NCBI RefSeq assembly: GCF_002119405.1
Contig: NZ_MTBG01000004.1
Span: 84,279-148,278, forward strand
DNA: 64,000 bases
Direction: 5' to 3'
Source: Pseudoruegeria sp. SK021
Lineage (GTDB): Bacteria > Pseudomonadota > Alphaproteobacteria > Rhodobacterales > Rhodobacteraceae
The notes below the pieces were generated by a model that ran no database searches, was not told the origin of the DNA, and saw nothing but the letters and a program-made list of their open reading frames with translations. Of the stretch, positions 1-8,672 are shown one piece after another (position 1 is the stretch's first letter; every line of letters begins with the position of its first letter). The position numbers and the translations under genes were made by a program.

Positions 1-737
1 ATCGGGGTTTTCAGATCATGGGCAATATCCGACGACACTTGCCGGATCGCCGCAACCGAGGTTTCCTGCGCCTCGGCCATCTGGTCCAGCTTCTCGCCGA
101 TCCGCGCCAGATCATCCGACCAGCCCCGGGTGGGCCCGACCCGGGCCGCAAGATTGCCGCTGGTCAACTGGTCCAGCGTCTTGCCGATGATCCGAACCTG
201 CCGTGCACTGCGCCGCGCCAGATACAGCCCCCCCGACAGCGCGATCAGGATGGTGGGGACCAAGCTGAGTGCCAAAATATTGAGAAACACATCGCGCAGC
301 GCATCAATTTCGCCGCGGCTGCGCGCCACCGTCAACTGTCCGCCCCATAGCGACGCGGTTAGCGACAAGAACCGGCCATCGATCTCGGCATTGCCTTGGG
401 TGACCGAGACAATACGATACCCGTCATCATCGCGGGCAATCATGGCATTGCCAAAATGCCCAAGGCCCGGCGCACTATAACTCAGCACCATGCGGGCGGG
501 GTCGGTTTCGCGGGCTTCGGCTTCGACCAGCGCGGCAAGGGCGGCCGCCGTCGGGGCGGCGCGAAACCCGGCCATGTCCTGCATCAGATCGGCGCGCATC
601 GCCTGATCAAACGACCGCTGGGTGACCACATAACTGGCCGCCAGACTGATCAGACTGACCACCGAAAACAGCGCCACCAACCCCATCGCAAGGCGGAATG
701 GCATGGAGCGCAGCAACGCCATCAACCGATCACTCAC
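1..737 (-). CDS. Sensor histidine kinase, N-terminal part (cut by window edge)
   Basis: Membrane sensor kinase of the two-component system whose regulator lies immediately upstream. Reading the minus strand from a GTG at 737 gives 245 residues: a short cytoplasmic start, TM1 (about residues 13-36), a periplasmic sensor region of roughly 110 residues, TM2 (about 150-175), a HAMP-like linker (ends of the type DQLTSGNLAARV), and then SSDIAHDLKTP, the H-box with the phospho-accepting His, just before the window ends. The ATPase domain is outside the window. The GTG overlaps the regulator's TGA stop (GTGA), so the two are translationally coupled. The signal sensed cannot be read from the sequence. 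Identity as a HAMP histidine kinase is secure; the ligand is unknown. Confidence 0.9.
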   Translation of the reverse strand, partial: MSDRLMALLRSMPFRLAMGLVALFSVVSLISLAASYVVTQRSFDQAMRADLMQDMAGFRAAPTAAALAALVEAEARETDPARMVLSYSAPGLGHFGNAMIARDDDGYRIVSVTQGNAEIDGRFLSLTASLWGGQLTVARSRGEIDALRDVFLNILALSLVPTILIALSGGLYLARRSARQVRIIGKTLDQLTSGNLAARVGPTRGWSDDLARIGEKLDQMAEAQETSVAAIRQVSSDIAHDLKTP

Positions 738-1405
738 GCATCAATGCGGTATCCCGCCCCCCGGATGGTGCGGATCAGTTCCGTGTCGAACGGCTTGTCG
801 ATCTTGGCCCGCAAGCGGCTGATATGGGTTTCCACCACATTGGTCATCGGATCAAAGCTGATGTCCCAGATCGCTTCCAGCAGCATGGTGCGGGTCTGCA
901 CCCGGCCTTTGCGGCGCAGCAGATGTTCCAGCAAGGCAAATTCCCGGGGCAGCAGATCGATCTTCTGCCCTGCCCGTGTCACCTCGCGGGCGATCAGATC
1001 CATGGACAGATCACCGGCGCTGAGGATCGTCTCTTGCTCCAACGCCTGCGGGCGCCGGGCCAGTGCGGCCACCCGGGCCGACAGTTCCCCGAACGCAAAT
1101 GGCTTGACCAGATAATCGTCGCCACCCGAATTTAAGCCCAGAATGCGGTCCTCGACACTGCCGAGCGAGGTCAGGAACAGCACCGGTGTCTTGTTGCCCG
1201 CGCCGCGCAGGGTCTTCACCAAGGTGATCCCGTCAATCTCCGGCAGCATCCGGTCCACAACCATCACGTCATAGGTTGTCGACGTCGCTTGGATCAGCGC
1301 GTCCCGTCCACTTGTGACCAGATCAACGGTCTGTCCTTCTTCACGCAAGCCCCGCGCGATGTAGGATCCGGTTGTCTCGTCGTCTTCCACCACTAAAAGC
1401 TTCAT
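734..1405 (-). CDS. OmpR/PhoB-family response regulator
   Basis: DNA-binding response regulator of 223 residues, the usual family length. The receiver domain (1-120) shows the acidic pocket VVEDDE, the phospho-acceptor Asp in VVDRMLPEIDG, the conserved Thr/Ser in LFLTSLGS and the Lys in LVKPFAF. The winged-helix effector domain (125-223) ends in the typical THISRLRAKID and RTIRGAGYRID. An open frame continues further upstream, but the ATG at 1405 is preceded by GAGGACAC and begins at the canonical MKLLVVEDD, so it is chosen. It is first in an operon with the overlapping kinase and is divergent from the YfdX gene, a likely target. Its sequence is close to heavy-metal or PhoP/QseB-type regulators, but I cannot assign a specific name. 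Confidence 0.92.
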   Translation of the reverse strand: MKLLVVEDDETTGSYIARGLREEGQTVDLVTSGRDALIQATSTTYDVMVVDRMLPEIDGITLVKTLRGAGNKTPVLFLTSLGSVEDRILGLNSGGDDYLVKPFAFGELSARVAALARRPQALEQETILSAGDLSMDLIAREVTRAGQKIDLLPREFALLEHLLRRKGRVQTRTMLLEAIWDISFDPMTNVVETHISRLRAKIDKPFDTELIRTIRGAGYRIDA

Positions 1406-1647
1406 GTGTCCTCGGTCTATGTCGGTCCGAACCCGATGGGCCAGTCCAACGCCATGCAGATTACAGAGTATCCTCTGGAACATTACAGTTCTGCAAGCTG
1501 GGCGTCGACGTGGTGTTCCGCCCCGCAGGCACCCGAAAAGCGGGCCCCATTTTGCGGCTAACAAATATGTAATCCGACCGACAGGCATGCGTCAGGCTGG
1601 CCCCTCAAATGGTTGATTGTGATTTACCAGACCCAAGGAGCTGACCC
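1406..1647. promoter_or_regulatory. Divergent promoter region with ATTACAG direct repeat
   Basis: This 242-base space separates the regulator (minus) from the YfdX gene (plus). The heptamer ATTACAG occurs at 1460-1466 and again at 1482-1488, a 22-base spacing or two helical turns. Direct repeats on one helix face are typical of OmpR-family binding sites, so this is a candidate autoregulatory box (inference). A good ribosome binding site AAGGAG precedes the YfdX ATG at 1648. No convincing -35/-10 pair was identified by eye. Confidence 0.35.
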
Positions 1648-2304
1648 ATGAAGCCGATTTCGACCCTGCGCCGCGTGGCCTTTGCAACCCTGATCGCCTC
1701 GTCCGCCGCTGCGCCCATGGCCCTGTTTGCCGCCGAGCCGGCCACGACCCAAGCTGCGGCCAGCACCTATTCGACCCAGACCGGAATGTTGAAAACCGCC
1801 GAAGAGGCGCTTGTTGCTATCTCCAGCATCCATTCTGCCCGTCTGGCCCTGTTTAACAATGAACTGGACACCGCCAAGACTGACCTGAGCGCTGCGAAGA
1901 CCGCCCTTGAGGCCGCCAAAGCAGATGCCGCTGATAAAATGATGCGCGACTTTCAGGCTGCGGATAACACCGGCTTCTACCTGCCGTTCGATCTGAATAT
2001 GGCCCTGTCGGAAACCTTCGTGCCAACGCCTGACGATCAGGTGGCCCTGCAAAAGGCAGCGGAACTGTTCCAGACCGAAGCGGCAGATGAAGCCATTGAG
2101 GTCCTGCGCGTGGCCTCCATCGATCTGCAGGTTTCGGCGGCGCTGCTGCCCTATGACAGCACCGTGCAAAACCTCGAGGCCGCCATCGGCAACATTGAGG
2201 CCGGAAAGTATTTCGAGGCCAACATCGATCTCAAAGCGGTCGAGGACTCGGTGATCGTGCGCGACTTCTCCATCGACGCCGTCCCGGCCCAAGGCAACAC
2301 CTGA
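1648..2304 (+). CDS. YfdX-family exported protein
   Basis: Protein of 218 residues with a Sec signal peptide (basic start, hydrophobic stretch, cleavage near ALFAAEP about residue 28). The mature part matches the YfdX pattern: a helical N-terminal segment with alternating Ala and Leu (EEALVAISSIHSARLALF), a central YLPFDLNMALSETF, and a C-terminal AIGNIEAGKYFEANIDLK. YfdX proteins are periplasmic helical proteins; the E. coli member lies in the EvgA-regulated acid-tolerance region and chaperone-like activity has been proposed. The precise function here is unknown. AAGGAGCTGACCC precedes the ATG. Divergence from a two-component operon suggests that system controls it (inference). Confidence 0.82.
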   Translation: MKPISTLRRVAFATLIASSAAAPMALFAAEPATTQAAASTYSTQTGMLKTAEEALVAISSIHSARLALFNNELDTAKTDLSAAKTALEAAKADAADKMMRDFQAADNTGFYLPFDLNMALSETFVPTPDDQVALQKAAELFQTEAADEAIEVLRVASIDLQVSAALLPYDSTVQNLEAAIGNIEAGKYFEANIDLKAVEDSVIVRDFSIDAVPAQGNT

Positions 2305-2412
2305 TCCATCTGAGGGTGCGGCGGACGTCCGGCTGCCGCAGTGTCTGGACCCGCGCCTTGCGCCCGGGTCCGTAGGTCACCCGGATCAGTGCCGCGGCGG
2401 GGCTGATCCGGC

Positions 2413-2448
2413 GCAAGAGTGGGGCCCAGAACCGGGCGCCACTCTTGC
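2413..2448. terminator. Bidirectional terminator-like hairpin between yfdX-type gene and phnM
   Basis: Perfect 10-base arms GCAAGAGTGG (2413-2422) and CCACTCTTGC (2439-2448), with a further inner GCCC/GGGC pairing. It lies between convergent genes and can serve both. There is no clear T tract on either side, so Rho independence is uncertain. A smaller GGACCCG/CGGGTCC hairpin lies just before it, near 2347-2371. The rest of the 155-base gap shows nothing else. Confidence 0.5.
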
Positions 2449-2459
2449 TGTATTGATCG

Positions 2460-3605
2460 TCAGGCCACCTGACGTCCGTCGCACCACACGCCGCGCAAGG
2501 CCGGGGTGGTTCCGCTGGTCCGAAAGCGGATCAGATCCGCCCGCAGCCCCGGGGCCAGACGTCCGCGATCGGTCAGCCCGACCCGGTCTGCCGGGGTTGC
2601 GGTGACCGTGGCGATCCCCCGCGCCATGTTGCCCCAAATGGCACCAAGGATCACCCCGCCCATCAGCAACGACGCGGGGACATAATCTGACGACAGAATA
2701 TCCACCAACCCCTGCTCGGCCAACGACTTGGCCGCGATATTGCCAGAATGCGATCCGCCCCGAACAAGGTTGGGACCGCCCATGATGACGGCAATGCCCG
2801 CCGCGCGGCACGCCTCGGCCGCCTCTTGCGTGGTTGGGAATTCTGCCACCCTGACCCCGTGGACCTTTGATGTTGCAACCTGCGCCGCCGTCGTGTCGTC
2901 ATGACTGGCCAACGTGGCGCCAAACCGGGATGCAGCCGCCACGGCAGCCGCTTCATGGCGCGCCCCCAGCCGCTGCTGCAACCCTTCCAGATAGCGCACG
3001 TACTCTTCAAATTTGGCTTGGGTCATGCCATTCTTGCCAAGGACATAGGCGGCGAACTTCGACACATCCCGGTATTGGCGCTGGCCCGGTGTATGATCCA
3101 TCAAACTGACGATCCCGACCCGGTCGCTTGGGCCGAACTCATCCAGTTCCTCAATCAGGGTTTCCGAGCAAATCTCGGCCCGCAGATGCAAATGATGGCG
3201 GATTTTTAAGATGCCGGTCTCGCGGATCGCCAAAATCTCATCGGCAATGCCCCGGGCATATTTGCCATAGCCGGCCGACGGGTTCGACAGGACCGATCCG
3301 ACCCGGATCGCATCGAAGACGGTGGTGATGCCGGTGCTGGCCAATTCGGCATCATGGGCGACAATCGCGGCCTGATGCGGCCAGTCCACACCCGGACGCG
3401 GCGCGATATGGCGTTCCAGATTGTCGGTATGCAACTCAATCAGCCCCGGCGCCAGAAAGTCGCCGTCGCAATCTACCGCGCCGCGCGGCACCGTCGTCCC
3501 GGTGGTGATGTCGTGAATTGCCCCGTCCCGGACCAGCACTTGGCCGCGCAAGGTTTCATCGCCAAGAACCAGCGTCGCATTGGCGAGAAGCAGATCCTGT
3601 GTCAT
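2460..3605 (-). CDS. phnM: Alpha-D-ribose 1-methylphosphonate 5-triphosphate diphosphatase (PhnM)
   Basis: Amidohydrolase-superfamily enzyme of the C-P lyase pathway. It removes diphosphate from ribose 1-alkylphosphonate 5-triphosphate to give the substrate of PhnJ. The 381-residue protein shows the PhnM hallmark GLIELHTDNLERH with metal-binding His residues near 60, then HDAELASTGITTVFDA, SLMDHTPGQRQYRD, SHDDTT, and the C-terminal SSDYVPASLL. An in-frame upstream codon exists at 3659, but the ATG at 3605 (MTQDLLLANATLVLG) fits the family start. Divergent from the DUF1045 gene, a usual phn companion. The rest of the phn operon (phnG-L) is not in the window. Confidence 0.93.
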   Translation of the reverse strand: MTQDLLLANATLVLGDETLRGQVLVRDGAIHDITTGTTVPRGAVDCDGDFLAPGLIELHTDNLERHIAPRPGVDWPHQAAIVAHDAELASTGITTVFDAIRVGSVLSNPSAGYGKYARGIADEILAIRETGILKIRHHLHLRAEICSETLIEELDEFGPSDRVGIVSLMDHTPGQRQYRDVSKFAAYVLGKNGMTQAKFEEYVRYLEGLQQRLGARHEAAAVAAASRFGATLASHDDTTAAQVATSKVHGVRVAEFPTTQEAAEACRAAGIAVIMGGPNLVRGGSHSGNIAAKSLAEQGLVDILSSDYVPASLLMGGVILGAIWGNMARGIATVTATPADRVGLTDRGRLAPGLRADLIRFRTSGTTPALRGVWCDGRQVA

Positions 3606-3657
3606 GTCAGGCGTACCTTGTTCCAAAGCTTTGTGTCTGTCGCCGGAGACTTCCAAC

Positions 3658-4341
3658 ATGTTCAGCCGATATGCAATCTATGTCACGCCTCCACCGGGGA
3701 TTTTTGCCGATTTGGGGGCGCAATGGCTGGGCTGGGATGCGGCAACGGCCCAGACCTGCCCGCATCCCGAAATGCCCGGCGCATTGGACCAGATCACCGC
3801 GCAGCCGCGCCGTTACGGACTGCATGGCACGATGAAACCGCCGTTTCGGCTGGCGCCGGGGTTTGACCTTGCCGATCTGATCCGCGCCACGGATGCGTTT
3901 TGCGCCAGCCAGTCGGCACTGACCCTTGGCCCGCTGGTGCCGCGCGAGATCGGCCAGTTTCTGGCGTTGGTCCCGAGCGGCGATACCGCGGCGCTGGACG
4001 CGCTTGCTGCGGCGACGGTGGCCGCGCTGGACCCGTTCCGCGCCCCGGCCACCGCGGCGGATCTGGCCCGCCGCCGCGCCAACGCGACCCTGACCCCGGC
4101 GCAGGATCAATTGCTGATCCAATGGGGCTATCCCTATGTGATGGAGGAATTCCGCTTCCACCTTACCCTAACCGGGTCATGCGATGCCGCAAAACGCGCC
4201 GCGCTGGTGCCGCAGATTCATCACCATTTTGCCCCGGTCCTTGACGTGCCGTTCCGGGTTGGCGACCTGACGATCCTTGGCGAGGATGCCGAGGGCCGGT
4301 TCCGTCATCTGCATCGCGCGGTGCTGGCTGGTCCGGCGTGA
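3658..4341 (+). CDS. DUF1045 phosphonate-metabolism protein (2H phosphoesterase-like)
   Basis: A 227-residue protein beginning MFSRYAIYVTPPPG. It has the DUF1045 pattern associated with phn operons: RYGLHGTMKPPF (first HxT-type motif, about residues 52-63) and FRFHLTLTG (second HxT motif, about 163-171). The paired HxT motifs are those of the 2H phosphodiesterase superfamily. The biochemical role is unproven; family members sit beside C-P lyase genes and may act on cyclic phosphate intermediates such as those made by PhnJ (inference). The gap to phnM is only 52 bases, so the two divergent genes share a promoter region. A small GC hairpin lies near 4349-4372. Confidence 0.85.
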   Translation: MFSRYAIYVTPPPGIFADLGAQWLGWDAATAQTCPHPEMPGALDQITAQPRRYGLHGTMKPPFRLAPGFDLADLIRATDAFCASQSALTLGPLVPREIGQFLALVPSGDTAALDALAAATVAALDPFRAPATAADLARRRANATLTPAQDQLLIQWGYPYVMEEFRFHLTLTGSCDAAKRAALVPQIHHHFAPVLDVPFRVGDLTILGEDAEGRFRHLHRAVLAGPA

Positions 4342-4428
4342 CGCGCCCCTCGTAGAACGAGGGGTGGACCCCAGATGCAAGCGGTATAGACAGCCGCAAG
4401 TCTAGTTGTTTCCCGGGGGCCGAACATT

Positions 4429-5388
4429 ATGCTCTATTCCTATCTCACTGTGGACGGTCACCTAGAGGTTCAACCGCCGGAGGCACCGCTTGCGGACGCG
4501 ATCTGGATTGATCTTCTGTCGCCCCTGCCGCAACAGGTTGCGCGCGTCGATGCCTTGGGGGTCGATGTGCCCTCCCGGCAAGAGATGGAAGAGATCGAAC
4601 TGTCCAATCGGCTCTATCATGACGACAATGCCATCTACATGACCGTGATGCTGCCCGGCATGTCCCATGACAAAAAGCCGACCTCTGGCCCGGTGACGCT
4701 GATTCTGACCGCCCAGACCCTTGTGACGGTGCGCCATCATTCCCCGACACCGTTTGACACCTTCGCGCAGCATTCGGGGCGGTCGGCGGCGGGATGCACC
4801 ACATCCGGCCGGGTATTGCTGGGATTAACCGAAGAAATCATTGGCCGCCTCGCCGATTTGATGGAAGGCATCGGCAAGACCCTTGATGATGTCGGTCATC
4901 ACACTTTCGATCTGGATGTCACCCAGCGCCCGGATGATCTGCGCGCCTGCCTGACCGATATCGGACGGCAGGGCGAACGCTTGAACAACGTCCGCCTTGG
5001 CCTGCTGACCATGGAACGCGCCCTCAGCCATTTCAGCCAGTTGCCCCATGTGAAGGCCGAGGGCAAATCCCTGCCCAAGCTGGTGGCCGCCCAATTGCGC
5101 GATATTGAGGCGCTGGGGGTCCATGCCGATTTCCTGTCCCAGCGGATCGGTTTATCCACTGACACCACCCTCGGGATGATCAATCTTGCACAGAACAGCA
5201 CCGCACGGATCCTCTCGGTCGTGGCGACGCTGTTCATGCCGCCGACGTTGCTATCGTCGATCTATGGGATGAATTTCGTCAACATGCCGGAGCTGCAATC
5301 AGAATGGGGCTACCCGGTGATGCTGTTGACCATGCTGATCTCGGCGCTTGGAACGTACCGATTTTTCAAGTGGAAAGGCTGGCTCTGA
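4429..5388 (+). CDS. corA: CorA-family magnesium/divalent cation transporter
   Basis: Inner-membrane channel-like transporter of 319 residues, normal for CorA. A long cytoplasmic domain (1-255) with the extended helix around 120-240 precedes two C-terminal membrane segments. TM1 (about 258-280) ends in the signature YGMNF, followed by the periplasmic loop MPEL that is characteristic of true CorA proteins, then TM2 (about 292-312) and the basic tail FFKWKGWL. It stands alone with about 90-110 bases on each side. The GMN motif and MPEL loop support Mg2+ (also Co2+/Ni2+) transport; direction and regulation are not visible here. Confidence 0.92.
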   Translation: MLYSYLTVDGHLEVQPPEAPLADAIWIDLLSPLPQQVARVDALGVDVPSRQEMEEIELSNRLYHDDNAIYMTVMLPGMSHDKKPTSGPVTLILTAQTLVTVRHHSPTPFDTFAQHSGRSAAGCTTSGRVLLGLTEEIIGRLADLMEGIGKTLDDVGHHTFDLDVTQRPDDLRACLTDIGRQGERLNNVRLGLLTMERALSHFSQLPHVKAEGKSLPKLVAAQLRDIEALGVHADFLSQRIGLSTDTTLGMINLAQNSTARILSVVATLFMPPTLLSSIYGMNFVNMPELQSEWGYPVMLLTMLISALGTYRFFKWKGWL

Positions 5389-5501
5389 CGCCGGACCAGC
5401 CGCGCTCCACGCGGTGCCGCGCCGATTGTCGCCTTGACCTTGCCGCCTCTGCACCGCCATGACAGGCACAGGAACAGATATTGCCGGGAGGGCAAAAGAC
5501 C

Positions 5502-6665
5502 ATGGTGCGACTGGCACAAAACCTTGACCGTCTGGGAACAGAATCCGCCTTCGAGGTTCTGGCCCGGGCGCAGAAGCTGGCCGCCTCAGGCCGCGACATC
5601 ATCAATCTCGGGATTGGCCAGCCGGATTTCCGCACCCCTGAGCATATTGTCGAGGCCGGGATCAAAGCGCTGCGCGACGGCCATCACGGCTATACCCCTG
5701 CCAACGGCCTGCCGGTTCTGCGCGAAGCCGTTGCCGCCGATTTGGAACGGCGCCACGGTGCGGCCGTCAATCCCGACAATGTGGTGGTGGTGCCGGGCGG
5801 CAAACCCACCATGTTCTTCGCGATCCTGATGCTGGGCGAGCCCGGTGCCGAGATCATGTATCCCAATCCGGGCTTTCCGATCTATGAATCGGTCATTCGC
5901 TACAGCGGCGCGACCCCGGTGCCGATCCGGCTGTCCGAGGATCGCGGCTTTGCCTTTAATGCGGATGAGGTGCTGGCTCAGATCACCCCGGCCACCCGCC
6001 TGATCATCATCAACAGCCCGGCCAACCCGACCGGCGGCGTCACCCCCAAGGCTGAAATCGACAAGCTGGTGGCGGGGCTGATGGATCATCCCGACGTCGT
6101 GCTAATGTCGGACGAGATTTATAGCCAGATGCTCTATGGGGATCGGGTCCATACCAGCCTGTTGCAATACCCCGAAATCCGCGATCGCCTGATCCTGCTG
6201 GATGGCTGGTCCAAGACCTATGCCATGACCGGCTGGCGCCTTGGCTATGCGGTTTGGCCTGATGCGATGGTGGCGCATGTCACCCGTCTGTGTATCAACG
6301 ACCACTCCTGCGTCAACGCGGCGGCGCAATATGCTGGTCTGGCCGCCTTGACCGGGCCGCAAGACGAAGCCCGCGCCATGGTCGCCGAGTTTGACATCCG
6401 CCGCAGCGCCATCGTCTCTGCCCTGAATGACCTGCCGGGGGTGCGCTGTGCGGATGCGGCGGGGGCCTTCTATGCGTTTCCGAATATCGAAGGCACCGGC
6501 ATGACCTCGCGTGAGGCGCAAGACCGCTTCTTGAATGAGGTCGGGGTTGCCACCGTCGCGGGCACCAGCTTTGGTGCCTATGGTGAAGGCTATCTGCGGT
6601 TTTCCTATGCCAACAGCCTAGAGAACATCCAGACCGCCATCGCGCGGATCAAGACCTGTCTGTAA
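5502..6665 (+). CDS. Class I pyridoxal-phosphate aminotransferase
   Basis: Fold-type I aminotransferase of 387 residues. It shows the substrate-arm region INLGIGQPDFRTP (about 33-45), HGYTPANGLPVLREAV, the PLP-phosphate contact PGGKPTMFF, NSPANPTGG (Asn contact), LMSDEIYSQM (Asp-Tyr), the Schiff-base Lys in DGWSKTYAMTGWRLGY (about 231) and the carboxylate-binding Arg in GYLRFSYANS near the C-terminus. The ATG at 5502 follows GGGAGGG with good spacing; an in-frame TTG at 5481 overlaps that site and is less likely. It looks like an aspartate or broad-specificity aminotransferase; the substrate cannot be fixed. It is convergent with the GntR gene and overlaps its end by 17 bases. Confidence 0.9.
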   Translation: MVRLAQNLDRLGTESAFEVLARAQKLAASGRDIINLGIGQPDFRTPEHIVEAGIKALRDGHHGYTPANGLPVLREAVAADLERRHGAAVNPDNVVVVPGGKPTMFFAILMLGEPGAEIMYPNPGFPIYESVIRYSGATPVPIRLSEDRGFAFNADEVLAQITPATRLIIINSPANPTGGVTPKAEIDKLVAGLMDHPDVVLMSDEIYSQMLYGDRVHTSLLQYPEIRDRLILLDGWSKTYAMTGWRLGYAVWPDAMVAHVTRLCINDHSCVNAAAQYAGLAALTGPQDEARAMVAEFDIRRSAIVSALNDLPGVRCADAAGAFYAFPNIEGTGMTSREAQDRFLNEVGVATVAGTSFGAYGEGYLRFSYANSLENIQTAIARIKTCL

Positions 6666-7392
6666 CCGGACGGGCCAGGGCGGCGGGCTGTTTGACCGCC
6701 GCCATATCGTCTCGGAGGGAATAGAACTCTCGGGTCTTTGGCATCAGATTTTCAAGGTGGACCCGAATGGCGGTGCCTGTCGCCTCGGGGTGCCGGGCCA
6801 GCAACCCATCCAGAATGGCGCCATGTTGCAAGATCACCCGCTGGCGATTGCGCCGCCGTCGACCGTTCAGAAACCGAGTGCGCCACAACCGGCCCAGATA
6901 GGCCGCGTGGGTCCGCGCCAGCGCAGGATTATGGGCTGCAAGGGCAATGGCCCGGTGAAAATCCATGTCGATCTCGAACAGAACCAACGGGTCCGCCTGA
7001 TCATAGGCCGCAACCAAGCGCTTGTTGATCGCCACCAGCGCCGCCAGATCCGCGTCCGAGGCATTGCGACACGCCAATTCGCCCGACAGCACTTCCAGCG
7101 CGATGATCACCTCCAGATCGTCCGAGGTTTCCTGAAGCGACGGATTGGCGATGATCGGGCTGCGCGATGGCCGCAGAATGATCAGCCCCTCTTGGGCAAG
7201 AATGCGGATCGCTTCCCGCATCGGGGTGCGGCTAACCCCCATCTCTTCGGCATTGTCCCGTTCCTTGACAGCGGAACCCGGTTCCAAAACCCCTAGCAGG
7301 ATGTTGCGGCGCAGGTCGTTCGCAATCTTCCGCGCCAACGTACCCGCCGGCGGGTCAGTGGAGGTCAGACCAGTGTCAAGATCATGGGCCAT
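6649..7392 (-). CDS. GntR-family regulator, FCD subfamily
   Basis: Repressor-type transcription factor of 247 residues. The N-terminal winged helix (about 18-80) contains LARKIANDLRRNILLG, a recognition region GVSRTPMREAIRILAQEGL and wing RPSRSPIIA. The all-helical FCD ligand domain (90-230) has metal-type residues in DMDFHRAIALAAHNP, a later His in LQHGAILDGLLARHP and VHLENLM. The start MAHDLD at 7392 is chosen because the longer frame upstream has no matching homologous sequence. It is divergent from the TRAP operon, with a perfect TTTGGTATACCAAA palindrome between them. Similar sites occur at two other promoters of this locus, so this protein is the best candidate for the local regulator. 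The inducer is presumably a sugar acid (inference). Confidence 0.9.
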   Translation of the reverse strand: MAHDLDTGLTSTDPPAGTLARKIANDLRRNILLGVLEPGSAVKERDNAEEMGVSRTPMREAIRILAQEGLIILRPSRSPIIANPSLQETSDDLEVIIALEVLSGELACRNASDADLAALVAINKRLVAAYDQADPLVLFEIDMDFHRAIALAAHNPALARTHAAYLGRLWRTRFLNGRRRRNRQRVILQHGAILDGLLARHPEATGTAIRVHLENLMPKTREFYSLRDDMAAVKQPAALARPVTDRS

Positions 7393-7439
7393 GCGCGCCG
7401 GTGCGCCTCTAAAGTTTCTGTGCCTTTGAAGTTTCGGGA

Positions 7440-7453
7440 TTTGGTATACCAAA
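7440..7453. promoter_or_regulatory. Operator palindrome O1 (GntR/FCD type)
   Basis: Perfect 14-base palindrome TTTGGTATACCAAA between the divergent GntR gene (start 7392) and dctP (start 7577). FCD-type GntR proteins commonly bind short palindromes of the form TNGTNNNACNA or TGGTATACCA. Related copies at 17229 and 19204 support it as the binding site of the adjacent regulator. A strong ribosome binding site AGGGAGGAAATAA lies at 7564-7576, before dctP. Confidence 0.65.
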
Positions 7454-7576
7454 ACTGTTTGCTTGTCGATACAGAGTTGGTTAGCGTCCCAACACGAGCG
7501 GGAGGAAGCTGCTCTAAAAACAGCGCGAACCGCGCCATGATAAAACGACGTTTCGGCGTCGATAGGGAGGAAATAA

Positions 7577-8599
7577 ATGCAACTCACTCGCGTGATGACG
7601 TCGGTGGCCGCCTTGGCGACAACCGCATTTTTGGGGTCTGCGGCACTGGCGCAGGAATTCACCCTGCGCTTGCAATCCCATTATGCACCGGAAACCACCT
7701 CGGGCAAATTGGCCCAGCAATTCATCGACGACGTTCAGGTAATGTCGCAAGACCGCGTGAAGATCGAAATGTTCTGGTCGTCCTCGGTTGTGAAATCGGT
7801 CGAAGGCTTTGATGCCGCCGCCTCGGGCATTTTGGACGGCGAAATGCATGGCGGCGCCTATCAGACTGGCAAAAATCCGGCCTTTCAGTTCGTCGGCGAC
7901 ATCATGGGCGGCTATGACACGCCGTGGCAGCAATATGCTTGGCTCTATAATGGCGGCAAAGAAGTCGCGAACGAGCTGTACAATCAATACGGCATGGAGC
8001 TGATCGGTTGGTGGATCTACGGTCAGGAATCACTGGCCTCGACCAAGCCGCTTGCAGGCCCGGAAGACCTGAAAGATTGGAAGTTCCGCTCGCCCCCCGG
8101 TCTTGAGACCGAGATTTTTGCAAATCTGGGCGCCAAGCCGATCGTGATGGATTTCACCGAAATCTTTACGGCGCTGGAAACCGGCATTATCGACGGGGCC
8201 GATGCCTCGGGTCTGGCCAACAATGTGGGTCTGGGTCTGTATGACATCGCCACCGCGGCGACCTATCCCGGCTTCCACTCGATGCCGTCCGACCACCTGA
8301 CCATCAACAAGAACGTCTGGGACGGCCTGCCGGAAGACATTCAGCGCATCATCGATGTGGCGATGCAAAAGCTGGCCTTCCAGACCGCTTTGACCTTTGA
8401 GGTTGCCAATAACGAAGCCGCCGCCATGCTGCGCGAACAGGGCGTCACCCTGTACGAATGGTCGGCCGAAGACCGCGCCATCTTCCGCAAGGCCGCACAG
8501 GATTCCTGGCAGGTTTGGGCTGACAAAACACCCGAAGCCCGGGCCTTGGTGGACAGCCACGTGGCCTTCCTCAACAAGCTTGGCCTGATCTCTAATTGA
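7577..8599 (+). CDS. TRAP transporter periplasmic binding protein (DctP/FcbT1 type)
   Basis: Periplasmic substrate receptor of a TRAP importer, 340 residues, with a Sec signal peptide (cleavage after SAALAQ, about residue 26). The mature sequence starts FTLRLQSHYAPETTSGKLAQQF. It has the family's substrate-carboxylate Arg region DLKDWKFRSPPGLE (Arg about 176) and the VMDFTEIFTALETGIIDGADASG signature. Its tryptophan-rich GWWIYG and the large partner permease fit the mannitol/chloroaromatic (FcbT) subgroup. It is first gene of the operon dctP-dctQ-dctM-uxaA-type-HIBDH-eamA and has an unusually strong ribosome binding site. The ligand is probably an acidic sugar derivative, judged from the downstream dehydratase (inference). 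Confidence 0.92.
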   Translation: MQLTRVMTSVAALATTAFLGSAALAQEFTLRLQSHYAPETTSGKLAQQFIDDVQVMSQDRVKIEMFWSSSVVKSVEGFDAAASGILDGEMHGGAYQTGKNPAFQFVGDIMGGYDTPWQQYAWLYNGGKEVANELYNQYGMELIGWWIYGQESLASTKPLAGPEDLKDWKFRSPPGLETEIFANLGAKPIVMDFTEIFTALETGIIDGADASGLANNVGLGLYDIATAATYPGFHSMPSDHLTINKNVWDGLPEDIQRIIDVAMQKLAFQTALTFEVANNEAAAMLREQGVTLYEWSAEDRAIFRKAAQDSWQVWADKTPEARALVDSHVAFLNKLGLISN

Positions 8600-8614
8600 T
8601 CACCAGCACGTCGT

Positions 8615-8643
8615 GGGCCGGCATCCAGACCGGGTGCCGGCCC
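8615..8643 (+). terminator. Intercistronic hairpin after dctP
   Basis: Arms GGGCCGGCA (8615-8623) and TGCCGGCCC (8635-8643), 9 perfect base pairs with an 11-base loop, between the binding-protein stop (8599) and the dctQ start (8673). No T run follows, so it more likely protects the dctP transcript end or causes partial termination than ends the operon. Confidence 0.5.
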
Positions 8644-8672
8644 CTTTCCTCAGCTCGGACGAGGCTTCTGTC

